A stretch of DNA of 7,860 bases from Ruminococcus sp. UBA4350 (GCA_002394125.1 DGSY01000017.1:1-7860), one strand, 5' to 3'. Positions 1 to 6,502 are shown, counted from the stretch's first letter. Made by a program: numbers and translations. Notes: generated from the letters alone by a model not told the origin.

Positions 1-2884
1 CATCCACGCGCTCCTTGGGACTGGCACCATCGGACTCGTCAACATTACCCCAATCGGGATCGTCGGTTCCCGGATCATCGGGATTCTGCGGAGTATCACC
101 GTTCTTCGGGAACTTGTACTCTACATCCTTATCCTGCAGGAACTCAACGATCCATGCAAGCGGAGCGTTCCAGTTGATGGTAACCTCGTTGGTAGACCAT
201 GCCTCGATGGAGTCAACGAAGCATCTCTGAGACGGGTTGGTGGACTTGCCAGGCTCGAAGCCCAGTGCGCGGACATACGGATCCTGGAGGCCTGCGTTCG
301 GACCGCCGGACAGAACACCATCCGGAGCCATCGGCAGAGTCTTATCCAGCTCATAGGACCAATATCTGTGGTGCGGGTTCTTCTCGTGGTATGTACCGTA
401 ACCGGTAATGAAGGAGAAGGACAGCGGGTTTCTGCCGAGCAGGTAGTCCATACCTGTGACAACGCCGTTCAGATACTTAACATCCTGTGTTGCGTCATAA
501 GCATAAGCCATTGCGATCAGGTTGTTGATAACCATGGAGTTGGAGCCCCACTCGTAGCCGTTGATGATGATCGACGGATCGAGGTTGTTCGGATCGTTGT
601 AGCCCGGGCCGTCATACTTGTACGGAATGCCGTAGCCCTGCTTTTCTTCCTCTGCGATGTACTTATCAGCAGCGGATGCAATAGAAGCATTCAGCTTAGT
701 TGCCTGATCCTTTGTGAGCAGATCCTTGTGGAGTGCGAGAGTGAGGGAACCTGCGGAAGCAGTGTTGCCCCAGTTGAAGATCGTGAAGGAGCCGTCCTTG
801 TTCTCACCGCCGGTGATTCTTTCCGGAGTCTCATAAGCTTTGGTGTACTCCTGCATCTTCTTGTCGTATGCAGCAGCCTTGTCGTTGCCCATGACCTTAC
901 CGGAGACAAAGATCTCGCACGCTGCCCAGTAAGCATCGTCTCTGACCTCGTTGTCACCGTACGGGCCGCCGCCCTTTGCGTGCCACATCGGAGCGTACAG
1001 AGACTTCTCGTTCAGCTCCTCAGCCGGGCATTCACACTTCAGATCCGGATGCGTCTTGGGAGTCAGATCAGCCTCATAGAAGTTCTTCTCATAAGCCTCA
1101 TAAGCCTCGATCGCGCTGGTGAGATACTTCTCAGCCTTTGCGGAATCATACGGCTCCCAGAGTCTTGCTGCCTGTGCTGCGCAAGCTGCGTAGTTCAGGG
1201 TTGCAGCGAATGTAGGCGGCTTCACGATACGGGTGGTCTTCCACTCGGTCTCGTAGTCCCACGGTCTGGTTGCAAGGCCGGTCCACTTGTGGTCGTGGAG
1301 CTTGTGGTAGTACATACCAGCCTGATCGCCCCATGTCGGCTCAGAAGCCTCGACCTTCATCTTTGCGATCCAGTCAAGCTCATATGCGCACTCGTCGAGG
1401 ACATCCGGAACCTTGTTGTCTGTTTCCGGAATGACGCAGATGCCGGAGCCGTTCTCGAACTTCTTCTTGGTGGAGTCTGCAAAGGTCGCTCTCTCATACA
1501 TATTCTGGAGCGTCCAGACGGAGATACCGCCGTTAACAACATACTTACCGTGGTCACCGGCATCGTACCAGCCGCCGGTAGCGGTGATGCTGGAGGACTT
1601 GTAGGTACCGGTTGCCTCGTCGATGCTTGCGTACTCATTCTTCCAGATCTTCTGGACATCAGCCGAATCGGTCTTGTGGCCGCCCTCGTGAGCGAGCGTT
1701 TTCTTGTCACCGGAGGTGATGTATGCGCCTTCGATATCACAGCCGGAACGGTTCTGATAGAAGTAGTTCAGCGCGTTGGTCAGCATATTGTGAGAAGTAT
1801 CGGTGTAGATGTTATCGCCGATATTGAACTCGAAGGATCTCCACTTCTGACCCTTTATTCTCAGATAGTATCTGCCCGGGGTCTTGTAGTCGGAGAAGTC
1901 GATCTTCGCGATATTATCGTCAGAGTCTGCATCATGTGTAACAGCAGAGGTCTTGCCGGTTGCAACAACTTCGCCGCTGGATGCAGCAACGAGCTCCCAG
2001 TCATAGGTACCGGAGAGGCTGATCGTGGATGCGCCGTAGAGGATATCACCGGAGTTATCGCCGAGGGTTGCAACCTTTGCAAGCTCCGGATAGTAACCGA
2101 TCTGGTTGACGGAGATGTAGTTGATCAGATCGCCCTCAGCAGTACCGTCAGAGGTTGCCATCTTCTCATTGCCTCTTGCGCTGTAATCACGGGTGATTGC
2201 GCCATAGGAGTTGGTCGGATCAGCGTCGCACTTGTCCGGGCTCCACGGGCCGTCGCCGCAGGTCTCGCAGATGATGGACATATCATCGAACCAGATCTCG
2301 TCGCCGTCCTCAGCGTTGCCGCCTTCGCCGTTGCCGCCGTATGCATAGTGGAATGCCCACTCAACAGCTTCCAGATCCTGTGTCGGCTTGAATGTGCCGG
2401 AGAAGGTCTGATACTCCGTGGTGAGCTGAACCGGGCTGCCCCAGCCTGCGCCGCCGCCGCCCATGTGCGGACCCATTACGAAGCCTTCCGGCTTCAGGTC
2501 AAAGTACTCTTCCTTACCGCTGATGTCGCCGATCTTGGAGCAGAGCTGCATACCGGATCTCTTTGCCTTTGCCTTGAAGCTGACCTGATAGGTGTGACCG
2601 GACTTGAAGTTCAGGTTTCTGTGTCTGAACTGGAGGTCCCACTTTGCATTGTCAGCGCCCTTCGCGTTGAGAACAGTGACATGGAAAGCGCCGTCCTCGA
2701 TCTTGAAGTTCTGCTTTGCAGGGCTCGACTCACAGGTGTGCCACGGCAGCGCCTTGTGATCGAACGAGGTTTCACCGAGCACCTGGCCGGCCGATACGGT
2801 CATCGGCGCAATGCTGGCAAATGCCGGTGCGATCGTCACAGCCGCCATAAGGCTCGCAACGATCATTTTGGTTGTTTTGCGCAT
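1..2884 (-). CDS. Modular GH9 cellulase (CBM4-Ig-GH9-linker-probable dockerin), 3' end truncated
   Basis: Secreted family-9 glycoside hydrolase, expected to hydrolyse beta-1,4-glucan (cellulose) outside the cell. 961 codons are visible before the window edge. Residues 1-32 are a signal peptide (MRKTTK start, hydrophobic core, VSA end). Residues about 35-205 resemble a CBM4/CBM_4_9 module ending in WFDDMS (W198), with a Gly-rich loop (MGGGGAGWG). Residues about 256-345 are the Ig-like CelD_N module, opening with NQIGYYP (N260). Residues about 360-920 are the GH9 catalytic domain. Its aspartates are in YDAGDHGKY (D441 and D444), the NPHHR signature has H838-H839-R840, and the general acid is probably E900 in NEVTINWNAPL. 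An acidic Pro/Asp linker (about 928-944) then leads into WGNVDESDGASPKERVD, probably the start of a dockerin. CBM4-Ig-GH9 is the CbhA/CelK architecture of clostridial cellulosomes. The ATG has a GGGAGG site 8-9 nt upstream. The exact activity (endo, processive or exo) cannot be read from sequence. No frameshift was seen. Confidence 0.95.
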   Translation of the reverse strand, partial: MRKTTKMIVASLMAAVTIAPAFASIAPMTVSAGQVLGETSFDHKALPWHTCESSPAKQNFKIEDGAFHVTVLNAKGADNAKWDLQFRHRNLNFKSGHTYQVSFKAKAKRSGMQLCSKIGDISGKEEYFDLKPEGFVMGPHMGGGGAGWGSPVQLTTEYQTFSGTFKPTQDLEAVEWAFHYAYGGNGEGGNAEDGDEIWFDDMSIICETCGDGPWSPDKCDADPTNSYGAITRDYSARGNEKMATSDGTAEGDLINYISVNQIGYYPELAKVATLGDNSGDILYGASTISLSGTYDWELVAASSGEVVATGKTSAVTHDADSDDNIAKIDFSDYKTPGRYYLRIKGQKWRSFEFNIGDNIYTDTSHNMLTNALNYFYQNRSGCDIEGAYITSGDKKTLAHEGGHKTDSADVQKIWKNEYASIDEATGTYKSSSITATGGWYDAGDHGKYVVNGGISVWTLQNMYERATFADSTKKKFENGSGICVIPETDNKVPDVLDECAYELDWIAKMKVEASEPTWGDQAGMYYHKLHDHKWTGLATRPWDYETEWKTTRIVKPPTFAATLNYAACAAQAARLWEPYDSAKAEKYLTSAIEAYEAYEKNFYEADLTPKTHPDLKCECPAEELNEKSLYAPMWHAKGGGPYGDNEVRDDAYWAACEIFVSGKVMGNDKAAAYDKKMQEYTKAYETPERITGGENKDGSFTIFNWGNTASAGSLTLALHKDLLTKDQATKLNASIASAADKYIAEEEKQGYGIPYKYDGPGYNDPNNLDPSIIINGYEWGSNSMVINNLIAMAYAYDATQDVKYLNGVVTGMDYLLGRNPLSFSFITGYGTYHEKNPHHRYWSYELDKTLPMAPDGVLSGGPNAGLQDPYVRALGFEPGKSTNPSQRCFVDSIEAWSTNEVTINWNAPLAWIVEFLQDKDVEYKFPKNGDTPQNPDDPGTDDPDWGNVDESDGASPKERVD

Positions 2885-3121
2885 ATAAAAAACCCTCCCG
2901 TTTTTTTATATATAAATGCAGCCAGTACGAGCCGCATTTATATTGCGGTAGTGCGGATACGGCTGTCCACATGACAAACGCGCTGAAATTCACTCTGATC
3001 CGCCCGTGCGCCCGTGCATCCGGGGCTGGACCGGAGATCTGATTCCGGCGTTTTTCTCATGTTATACAATCCGTATATACTTCCTGAGATATTCCGTGCT
3101 GAATAGCACAGTTTTCTCACT
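2885..3121 (-). promoter_or_regulatory. Long structured 5' leader of the GH9 gene
   Basis: If transcription starts about 7 nt after the -10 box at 3128-3133, the GH9 mRNA carries an untranslated leader of about 237 nt. Read on the minus strand it contains a 7-bp hairpin near its 5' end (3094-3111, loop AUUC), a 5-bp CCGGA/TCCGG hairpin (3031-3048), a tandem 8-bp repeat CGCCCGTG (plus-strand sense, 3001-3016), and a 14-bp hairpin at 2910-2943 just upstream of the ribosome binding site at 2893-2900. I recognise no known riboswitch class. The start site is inferred, not observed. Confidence 0.5.
2910..2943 (-). promoter_or_regulatory. 14-bp hairpin upstream of the GH9 ribosome binding site
   Basis: The minus-strand RNA reads ATATAAATGCGGCT, a CGTACT loop, then GGCTGCATTTATAT. 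All 14 pairs form, with two G-U pairs. An A-rich stretch and the CGGGAGGG ribosome binding site (2893-2900) follow on the minus strand, so it is not a terminator for this transcript, and no T-run follows it on the plus strand either. It could stabilise the mRNA or control access to the ribosome binding site. CCGCA copies at 2944-2948 and 2952-2956 and AGCCG at 2960-2964 (minus-strand sense) could pair instead with its 5' arm. Confidence 0.55.
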
Positions 3122-3127
3122 ACCTAC

Positions 3128-3156
3128 ATTATAATACAACTTTCAATTCTTGTAAA
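3128..3156 (-). promoter_or_regulatory. Sigma-A-type promoter of the GH9 gene
   Basis: On the minus strand there is a -35 TTTACA (3151-3156), a 17-bp spacer, and a perfect -10 TATAAT (3128-3133). The surroundings are AT-rich. It is the only strong minus-strand candidate I found in the intergenic region, and it faces the cellulase gene. Confidence 0.75.
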
Positions 3157-3192
3157 GCCCTTTTTGAAACTTTGGCGGAACTGTATATTTTG

Positions 3193-3232
3193 GTTGCATA
3201 ATTTTGTGCAACACTTCCAAATTTTTGAAAGT
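3193..3232. promoter_or_regulatory. Two abutting 20-bp dyads, operator-like
   Basis: The first dyad (3193-3212) is GTTGCATAATTTTGTGCAAC: perfect 6-bp outer arms, and 8 of 10 positions symmetric per half. The second (3213-3232) follows with no gap: ACTTCCAAA, TT, TTTGAAAGT, which is 9-bp arms with one mismatch. They lie about 70-110 bp upstream of the inferred GH9 start and about 160-200 bp upstream of the symporter -35 box, a position suited to an activator of the cellulase gene. No regulator gene is in the window, and the protein that might bind is unknown. Confidence 0.4.
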
Positions 3233-3333
3233 GACATGAAGATTCGGTTTTTCTTCGGTGATGACTCTGTGACTGTGCTATCATATCCTTTTCGGGGCTC
3301 TGATAATACGATAAGTTGTATATTCCGCTCAAA

Positions 3334-3374
3334 CGGGCGATTTCGGCAGGCGTATTTTCGTGATTTTTCGCCCG
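3334..3374. repeat. Inverted repeat upstream of the symporter promoter
   Basis: CGGGCGA at 3334-3340 is matched by its exact reverse complement TCGCCCG at 3368-3374, with 27 bases between. It ends 15 bp before the symporter -35 box. It may be an operator or chance. The rest of 3233-3389 is AT-rich and non-coding, apart from a weak TGTGCTATCAT extended -10-like match at 3274-3284 that lacks a good -35. Confidence 0.25.
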
Positions 3375-3389
3375 AATGCCGCACAGGGC

Positions 3390-3418
3390 TTGACAAATCG
3401 GCTGTCATGTGCTATAAT
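3390..3418 (+). promoter_or_regulatory. Perfect-consensus promoter of the symporter gene
   Basis: TTGACA (3390-3395), a 17-bp spacer, and TATAAT (3413-3418), with an extended -10 TGC directly before the -10. All twelve core positions match the sigma-A/sigma-70 consensus. It implies a leader of about 85 nt before the ATG at 3509. Confidence 0.88.
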
Positions 3419-3508
3419 TGCTTTGTCGCGTTAAAGCTGTGCAGTCAAAAAGCGTGAAAGCGTTCTGCCGGCTCCCGCATACTATTATTATAAGGGAGGA
3501 TTCATCCC

Positions 3509-5095
3509 ATGTCAGCTTCGCAAATCATCACAATGGTCGTTGTGGTGGTCTATGCTGCCGTCATGATCCTGATCGGCATCATCACCTCCAGAAAGACCAA
3601 AAGCGTCGATGACTTCGTCTTCGGCGGCAACAAGATCGGCCCGTGGATGACCGCATTCGCATTCGGCACCGCGTATTTTTCTGCGGTCGTGTTCATCGGC
3701 TATGCCGGACAGTTCGGCTGGGGCTACGGTATCTCCGCCGCATGGATCGGCGTCGGCAATGCGCTGATCGGCGCTACGCTCGCTTGGGCGGTGCTGGGCA
3801 AGCGCACCCGCCTGATGACCAAGCATCTCGACGCAAAGACCATGCCGGATTTCTTCATGAAGCGCTACGGCAGCTCCTCACTCAAAACGACGGCTGCGGT
3901 CATCGTCTTCCTGTTCATGATCCCCTACACCGCATCGGTCTACAACGGTCTCTCGCGCCTGTTCGCAATGGCATTCAACCTCACTTCCCCGAACGCCTAT
4001 CAGTATGTCATGATCGCAATGGCCGTGCTGAGTGCGATCTATGTCGTCCTCGGCGGCTACTCCGCAACGGCGGTCAATGACTTCATTCAGGGCATGATCA
4101 TGCTCGTCGGCATCACCGCAGTTGTTGTCTGCGTTCTCAATTACAACGGCGGCTTCGGCGCATCGGTCGATATGCTGAAAACGATCACTGCTGTGCCGGA
4201 CGGCAAGCTCGCATCGCTGTTCGGCCCGGATCCGATCAATCTGTTCGGCGTTGTCATCCTGACCTCGCTCGGCACATGGGGACTGCCGCAGATGACGCAT
4301 AAATTCTATGCGATCCGTGACGAAAAGGATATCAAGCGCGGCCTCGTGATCTCGACCGTTTTCTGCCTGATCGTCTCCGGCGGCTGCTATATGCTCGGCG
4401 GATTCACCCGTCTGTTCAATACAACAGAGGCCGGTGAAGGTCTCGGCACGAATGTCATTCAGAAGCTCTCGAACGGCAAGCTCGAATTTGACGCGATGGT
4501 TCCGAATATGCTCCAGACGGCGCTGCCGCCGCTGCTGATCGGTCTGGTCGTCGTGCTGGTGCTGAGCGCATCGCTCTCGACGCTCTCCGCACTCGTTCTG
4601 ACCTCCTCGACCACGCTGACGCATGACCTGATCCGTCCGGCATCCAAGGACAAAATGGATGACAAAAAGGAATTTGTCACAATGCGTGTGCTGATCCTGT
4701 TCTTCCTGCTGCTCTCCGTCATCATCGCAATGAACAAGAACGCTGCGATCACCACGCTGATGAGCTATTCGTGGGGCGCACTCTCCGGCTCATTCCTCGG
4801 CCCGTTCCTCTGGGGACTGTTCAGCAAAAAAACGACAAAGGCCGCTGTCTGGGTGAGCTTCGCACTCGGCGTCATCTCAACTGTCGCGCATATGTGCATC
4901 TTCACATTCTTCAAGGACAGCTTCGGTGATTTCATCAAGTGGGCCGCATCGCTGCCGCTGAATCTCGCATCGCCGATCAATGCCGGCGCACTGCTGATGA
5001 TCCTGTCGATTGTCATTGTTCCCGTCGTATCGCTGTTCACCAAGCCCTGCGAAAAGGAAACGGTTGACAACGCATTTGCAGCGCTCGAAAAATAA
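3509..5095 (+). CDS. Sodium:solute symporter (SSS family), substrate unknown
   Basis: Integral membrane secondary transporter of 528 residues, typical of the SSS/PutP/SGLT family (LeuT fold, usually about 13 transmembrane helices), expected to import a small solute with Na+. The protein is strongly hydrophobic. TM1 spans about residues 6-26. The family N-terminal block (about 35-80) carries DFVFGGNKIG and a Gly-rich TM2. The SSS signature GGYSATAVNDFIQG is at 182-195. The segment LSTLSALVLTSSTTLTHDL (356-374) matches the TM8 region that forms the Na2 site in PutP and vSGLT, with S357 and T358 the probable sodium ligands. The final helix is near 492-511. AAGGGAGGA (3492-3500), 8 nt before the ATG, supports this start. 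Proline, pantothenate, sugar or carboxylate are all possible substrates, and the sequence alone does not decide. It is divergent from the cellulase and monocistronic. Confidence 0.93.
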   Translation: MSASQIITMVVVVVYAAVMILIGIITSRKTKSVDDFVFGGNKIGPWMTAFAFGTAYFSAVVFIGYAGQFGWGYGISAAWIGVGNALIGATLAWAVLGKRTRLMTKHLDAKTMPDFFMKRYGSSSLKTTAAVIVFLFMIPYTASVYNGLSRLFAMAFNLTSPNAYQYVMIAMAVLSAIYVVLGGYSATAVNDFIQGMIMLVGITAVVVCVLNYNGGFGASVDMLKTITAVPDGKLASLFGPDPINLFGVVILTSLGTWGLPQMTHKFYAIRDEKDIKRGLVISTVFCLIVSGGCYMLGGFTRLFNTTEAGEGLGTNVIQKLSNGKLEFDAMVPNMLQTALPPLLIGLVVVLVLSASLSTLSALVLTSSTTLTHDLIRPASKDKMDDKKEFVTMRVLILFFLLLSVIIAMNKNAAITTLMSYSWGALSGSFLGPFLWGLFSKKTTKAAVWVSFALGVISTVAHMCIFTFFKDSFGDFIKWAASLPLNLASPINAGALLMILSIVIVPVVSLFTKPCEKETVDNAFAALEK

Positions 5096-5110
5096 TCGCA
5101 TATATTAGAT

Positions 5111-5140
5111 GGAAGACTCCGCGCGGGGTCTTCCTTTTTT
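5111..5140 (+). terminator. Rho-independent terminator of the symporter gene
   Basis: A 10-bp stem (GGAAGACTCC / GGGGTCTTCC, one G-U pair) closes a GCGC tetraloop and is followed directly by six T. It lies 15 bp after the symporter stop codon. Confidence 0.93.
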
Positions 5141-5146
5141 CATAGA

Positions 5147-5175
5147 TTGACAGCTGCACTTTTGTCTGATATAAG
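5147..5175 (+). promoter_or_regulatory. Possible upstream promoter for the lipoprotein operon or a short RNA
   Basis: TTGACA (5147-5152), a 17-bp spacer, and TATAAG (5170-5175), directly after the symporter terminator. A hairpin AGCCGG-CAGTGC-CCGGCT (5174-5191) overlaps the end of the -10, and CTGAT/ATCAG (5166-5170 and 5202-5206) flanks it. It may be a second promoter for the gene at 5302 or drive a short transcript. No open frame with a ribosome binding site was seen between it and the next promoter. Confidence 0.4.
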
Positions 5176-5241
5176 CCGGCAGTGCCCGGCTCCGATATGA
5201 GATCAGGCAGCGAAACAGTTCATCTAATTCTTTCGCATCCA

Positions 5242-5270
5242 TTGCACTTTTCTTCAAATTATGCTATAAT
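5242..5270 (+). promoter_or_regulatory. Promoter of the lipoprotein-GNAT operon
   Basis: TTGCAC (5242-5247), a 17-bp spacer, and TATAAT (5265-5270), with an extended -10 TGC. It lies 31 bp before the lipoprotein ATG. It shares the 13-mer CATTGCACTTTTC around the -35 with the dinB promoter. Confidence 0.8.
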
Positions 5271-5301
5271 GATGAAAAATCATTGCAGGAGTTGAAGCAG
5301 C

Positions 5302-5928
5302 ATGAAAATCACCGTCAGAACAGTATTCTTCACCGCCGCAGCACTGCTTTGCGCTGCCCTCTGCGGATGCGCACAGCCGTCCGCTGAATCCGTATCAGAA
5401 GTATCCGTCACCGAACCGGCATCCGCGCCCGCCGTGCAGGATGACCTGCTGCTGGGGATCGACCTGACGCATCCCGACAGCGATGACAAAGATACAGTCT
5501 ATATGCTGTTCGTAAAAAAGGACGGCACGGTCATCACAACACAGTACACGCGTGAAAGCGACTACAATTTCTTCTTGCAGAAAGCACTGCGCAATCCCGA
5601 TATCTGGAATCACGCGGCGCCCGCTGCGGAGATCGGCAGGCTGACGGATGCAGAGCTGACTGCGCTTGCCGATGCAGCCGCCGCCGCAGATCCGGATGCC
5701 GAAAAAACGGAGCGCGGTGAAGACGAACCGACGCCCGATGTGCAGGAAACCTATCATCTCACCTACTATCTCTATCCTGCCGGAGCACCGAACACCTTCA
5801 CGGTTCTGGCATCCGGTGAACAGAAGGGCGTTTCGCTCCGCTCCGGGGATCCGAACGCGCAGAAGGCCGTGGAGCTGATAAAAGCTTCAGAGCTGTATCA
5901 GCAATGGCTGAATGCACACACATCCTGA
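5302..5928 (+). CDS. Small secreted lipoprotein, family not recognised
   Basis: 208 residues. The N-terminus is a lipoprotein signal peptide: K2 and R6, a hydrophobic stretch from V8 to L20, and the lipobox LCGC with the lipidated cysteine at C23. A low-complexity Ser/Ala/Pro/Val/Glu tether follows (about 25-45). The mature domain (about 47-205) is acidic and mixed alpha/beta in appearance. It has the segments LLLGIDLTHPDS and TVYMLFVKKDGTVITT, an Ala/Asp-rich stretch LADAAAAADPDAEKT in the middle, and TYHLTYYLYPAG near the C-terminal third. No catalytic motif is visible. It is probably anchored to the outer face of the membrane. AGGAG at 5287-5291, 10 nt before the ATG, supports the start. 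The GNAT gene begins 13 bp after its stop. It may belong to a lineage-restricted family of Ruminococcaceae lipoproteins (inference), and no function is claimed. Confidence 0.85.
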   Translation: MKITVRTVFFTAAALLCAALCGCAQPSAESVSEVSVTEPASAPAVQDDLLLGIDLTHPDSDDKDTVYMLFVKKDGTVITTQYTRESDYNFFLQKALRNPDIWNHAAPAAEIGRLTDAELTALADAAAAADPDAEKTERGEDEPTPDVQETYHLTYYLYPAGAPNTFTVLASGEQKGVSLRSGDPNAQKAVELIKASELYQQWLNAHTS

Positions 5929-5933
5929 AAGGA
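5929..5933 (+). promoter_or_regulatory. Ribosome binding site deciding the GNAT start
   Basis: AAGGA directly follows the lipoprotein TGA (5926-5928) and sits 8 nt before the ATG at 5942. It favours that ATG over an in-frame ATG at 5912, which overlaps the lipoprotein gene and has no good ribosome binding site. The arrangement suggests translational coupling. Confidence 0.7.
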
Positions 5934-5941
5934 CTTTGCAT

Positions 5942-6382
5942 ATGAATGAAACATATCCGATCCGCCGACTGAAAGCGGACGAGATTCAGTCGGCGCTGGA
6001 TCTCGCATGGGAGGTCTTTCTGCAATATGAAGCACCGGATTATTCCGATGCAGGCGTGCGCGCATTCCGTGCCTATCTCGACAACAAGGAGAAAACCGGT
6101 GCCATGCAGTACTGGGGCGCATTCGACGGAGAACAGCTTGTCGGGACGATGATGGTGCGGCCGCCGCAGCATATCGGAGGATTCTTTGTCCGCGGGGATT
6201 ATCACCGCAAAGGGATCGGCAGGGCATTGTTTGATGCGATGCGCATTGCATTTGAGGTACAGACATTCACGGTCAATTCCTCACCGTATGCCGTCGGTGT
6301 TTACGAGCATCTCGGCTTTATCGCCGAATCTGATGAGCAGCTCGCCGACGGCATCCGCTTCACGCCGATGCGGTATCCGTAA
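5942..6382 (+). CDS. GNAT-family N-acetyltransferase
   Basis: Cytoplasmic acetyltransferase of 146 residues, the usual size for a single GNAT domain, transferring acetyl from acetyl-CoA to an unknown amine. The N-terminal part (IRRLKADEIQSALDLAWEVF) is the first strand and helix. The central strands include GAFDGEQLVGTMMVR. Motif A is IGGFFVRGDYHRKGIGRAL (78-96), where HRKGIG (88-93) forms the pyrophosphate-binding loop with His at the usual Gln/Arg position. FTVNSSPYAVGVYEHLGF (109-126) is the motif B region, with the common Y-E-x-L-G-F ending. The gene is 13 bp downstream of the lipoprotein gene and almost certainly co-transcribed with it. The acceptor could be a small molecule, a peptide or a protein N-terminus, and nothing here settles which. 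Confidence 0.9.
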   Translation: MNETYPIRRLKADEIQSALDLAWEVFLQYEAPDYSDAGVRAFRAYLDNKEKTGAMQYWGAFDGEQLVGTMMVRPPQHIGGFFVRGDYHRKGIGRALFDAMRIAFEVQTFTVNSSPYAVGVYEHLGFIAESDEQLADGIRFTPMRYP

Positions 6383-6401
6383 TCATCTATCGCAGCGCCG
6401 C

Positions 6402-6434
6402 ACAGCGGAACCGACCGTGTTCAGCGCTGTTTTT
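6402..6434 (+). terminator. Probable rho-independent terminator after the GNAT gene
   Basis: ACAGCG plus GAAC pairs with GTTC plus CGCTGT, giving 10 bp with a 2-nt AG bulge on the 3' side and a 7-nt loop. The last stem T and the four T after it form the T-run. It starts 20 bp after the GNAT stop. It is weaker than the symporter terminator because of the bulge and short T-run. Confidence 0.6.
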
Positions 6435-6502
6435 CCGTTCTCTGCAAAAGCACGGTGAATGAACAGACGGCCTTTTGAAATGTGCCCTTTCACTGTCCGG
6501 CA

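Noticed and set aside
1676..1690. HEGGH (residues 399-403), a match to the HExxH zinc-metalloprotease motif, inside the GH9 domain
   Set aside because: The segment AHEGGHKTD aligns with the normal GH9 segment of the ARPAGH type at the start of the catalytic domain. The match is coincidental.
368..2974. An 868-residue plus-strand open frame opposite the GH9 gene
   Set aside because: It lies in exact register antisense to a clear GH9 gene and is explained by absence of TTA, CTA and TCA codons there. Its translation is Val/Leu/Ile-rich with no recognisable domain.
2938..3060. A 40-codon upstream open frame in the GH9 leader beginning MRKTPES
   Set aside because: No ribosome binding site precedes the ATG and the product has no recognisable feature. 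It is probably chance in a GC-rich leader.
3164..3457. A 97-residue plus-strand open frame in the divergent intergenic region
   Set aside because: It runs across the symporter promoter, has no ribosome binding site, and has the composition of translated AT-rich non-coding DNA.
3878..4624. A 248-residue minus-strand open frame inside the symporter gene
   Set aside because: It is in register antisense to the symporter codons, with composition heavy in Arg, Asp, Glu and His, typical of a shadow frame.
5912..5941. An earlier in-frame ATG for the GNAT gene
   Set aside because: It lies inside the lipoprotein gene without a suitable ribosome binding site, while the ATG at 5942 has AAGGA at the right distance and the family N-terminus begins there.
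6408..6422. GAAC...GTTC resembling a LexA/SOS box upstream of dinB
   Set aside because: The arms are separated by 7 bases rather than 4, the site is about 80 bp upstream of the -35, and it is part of the terminator stem after the GNAT gene.
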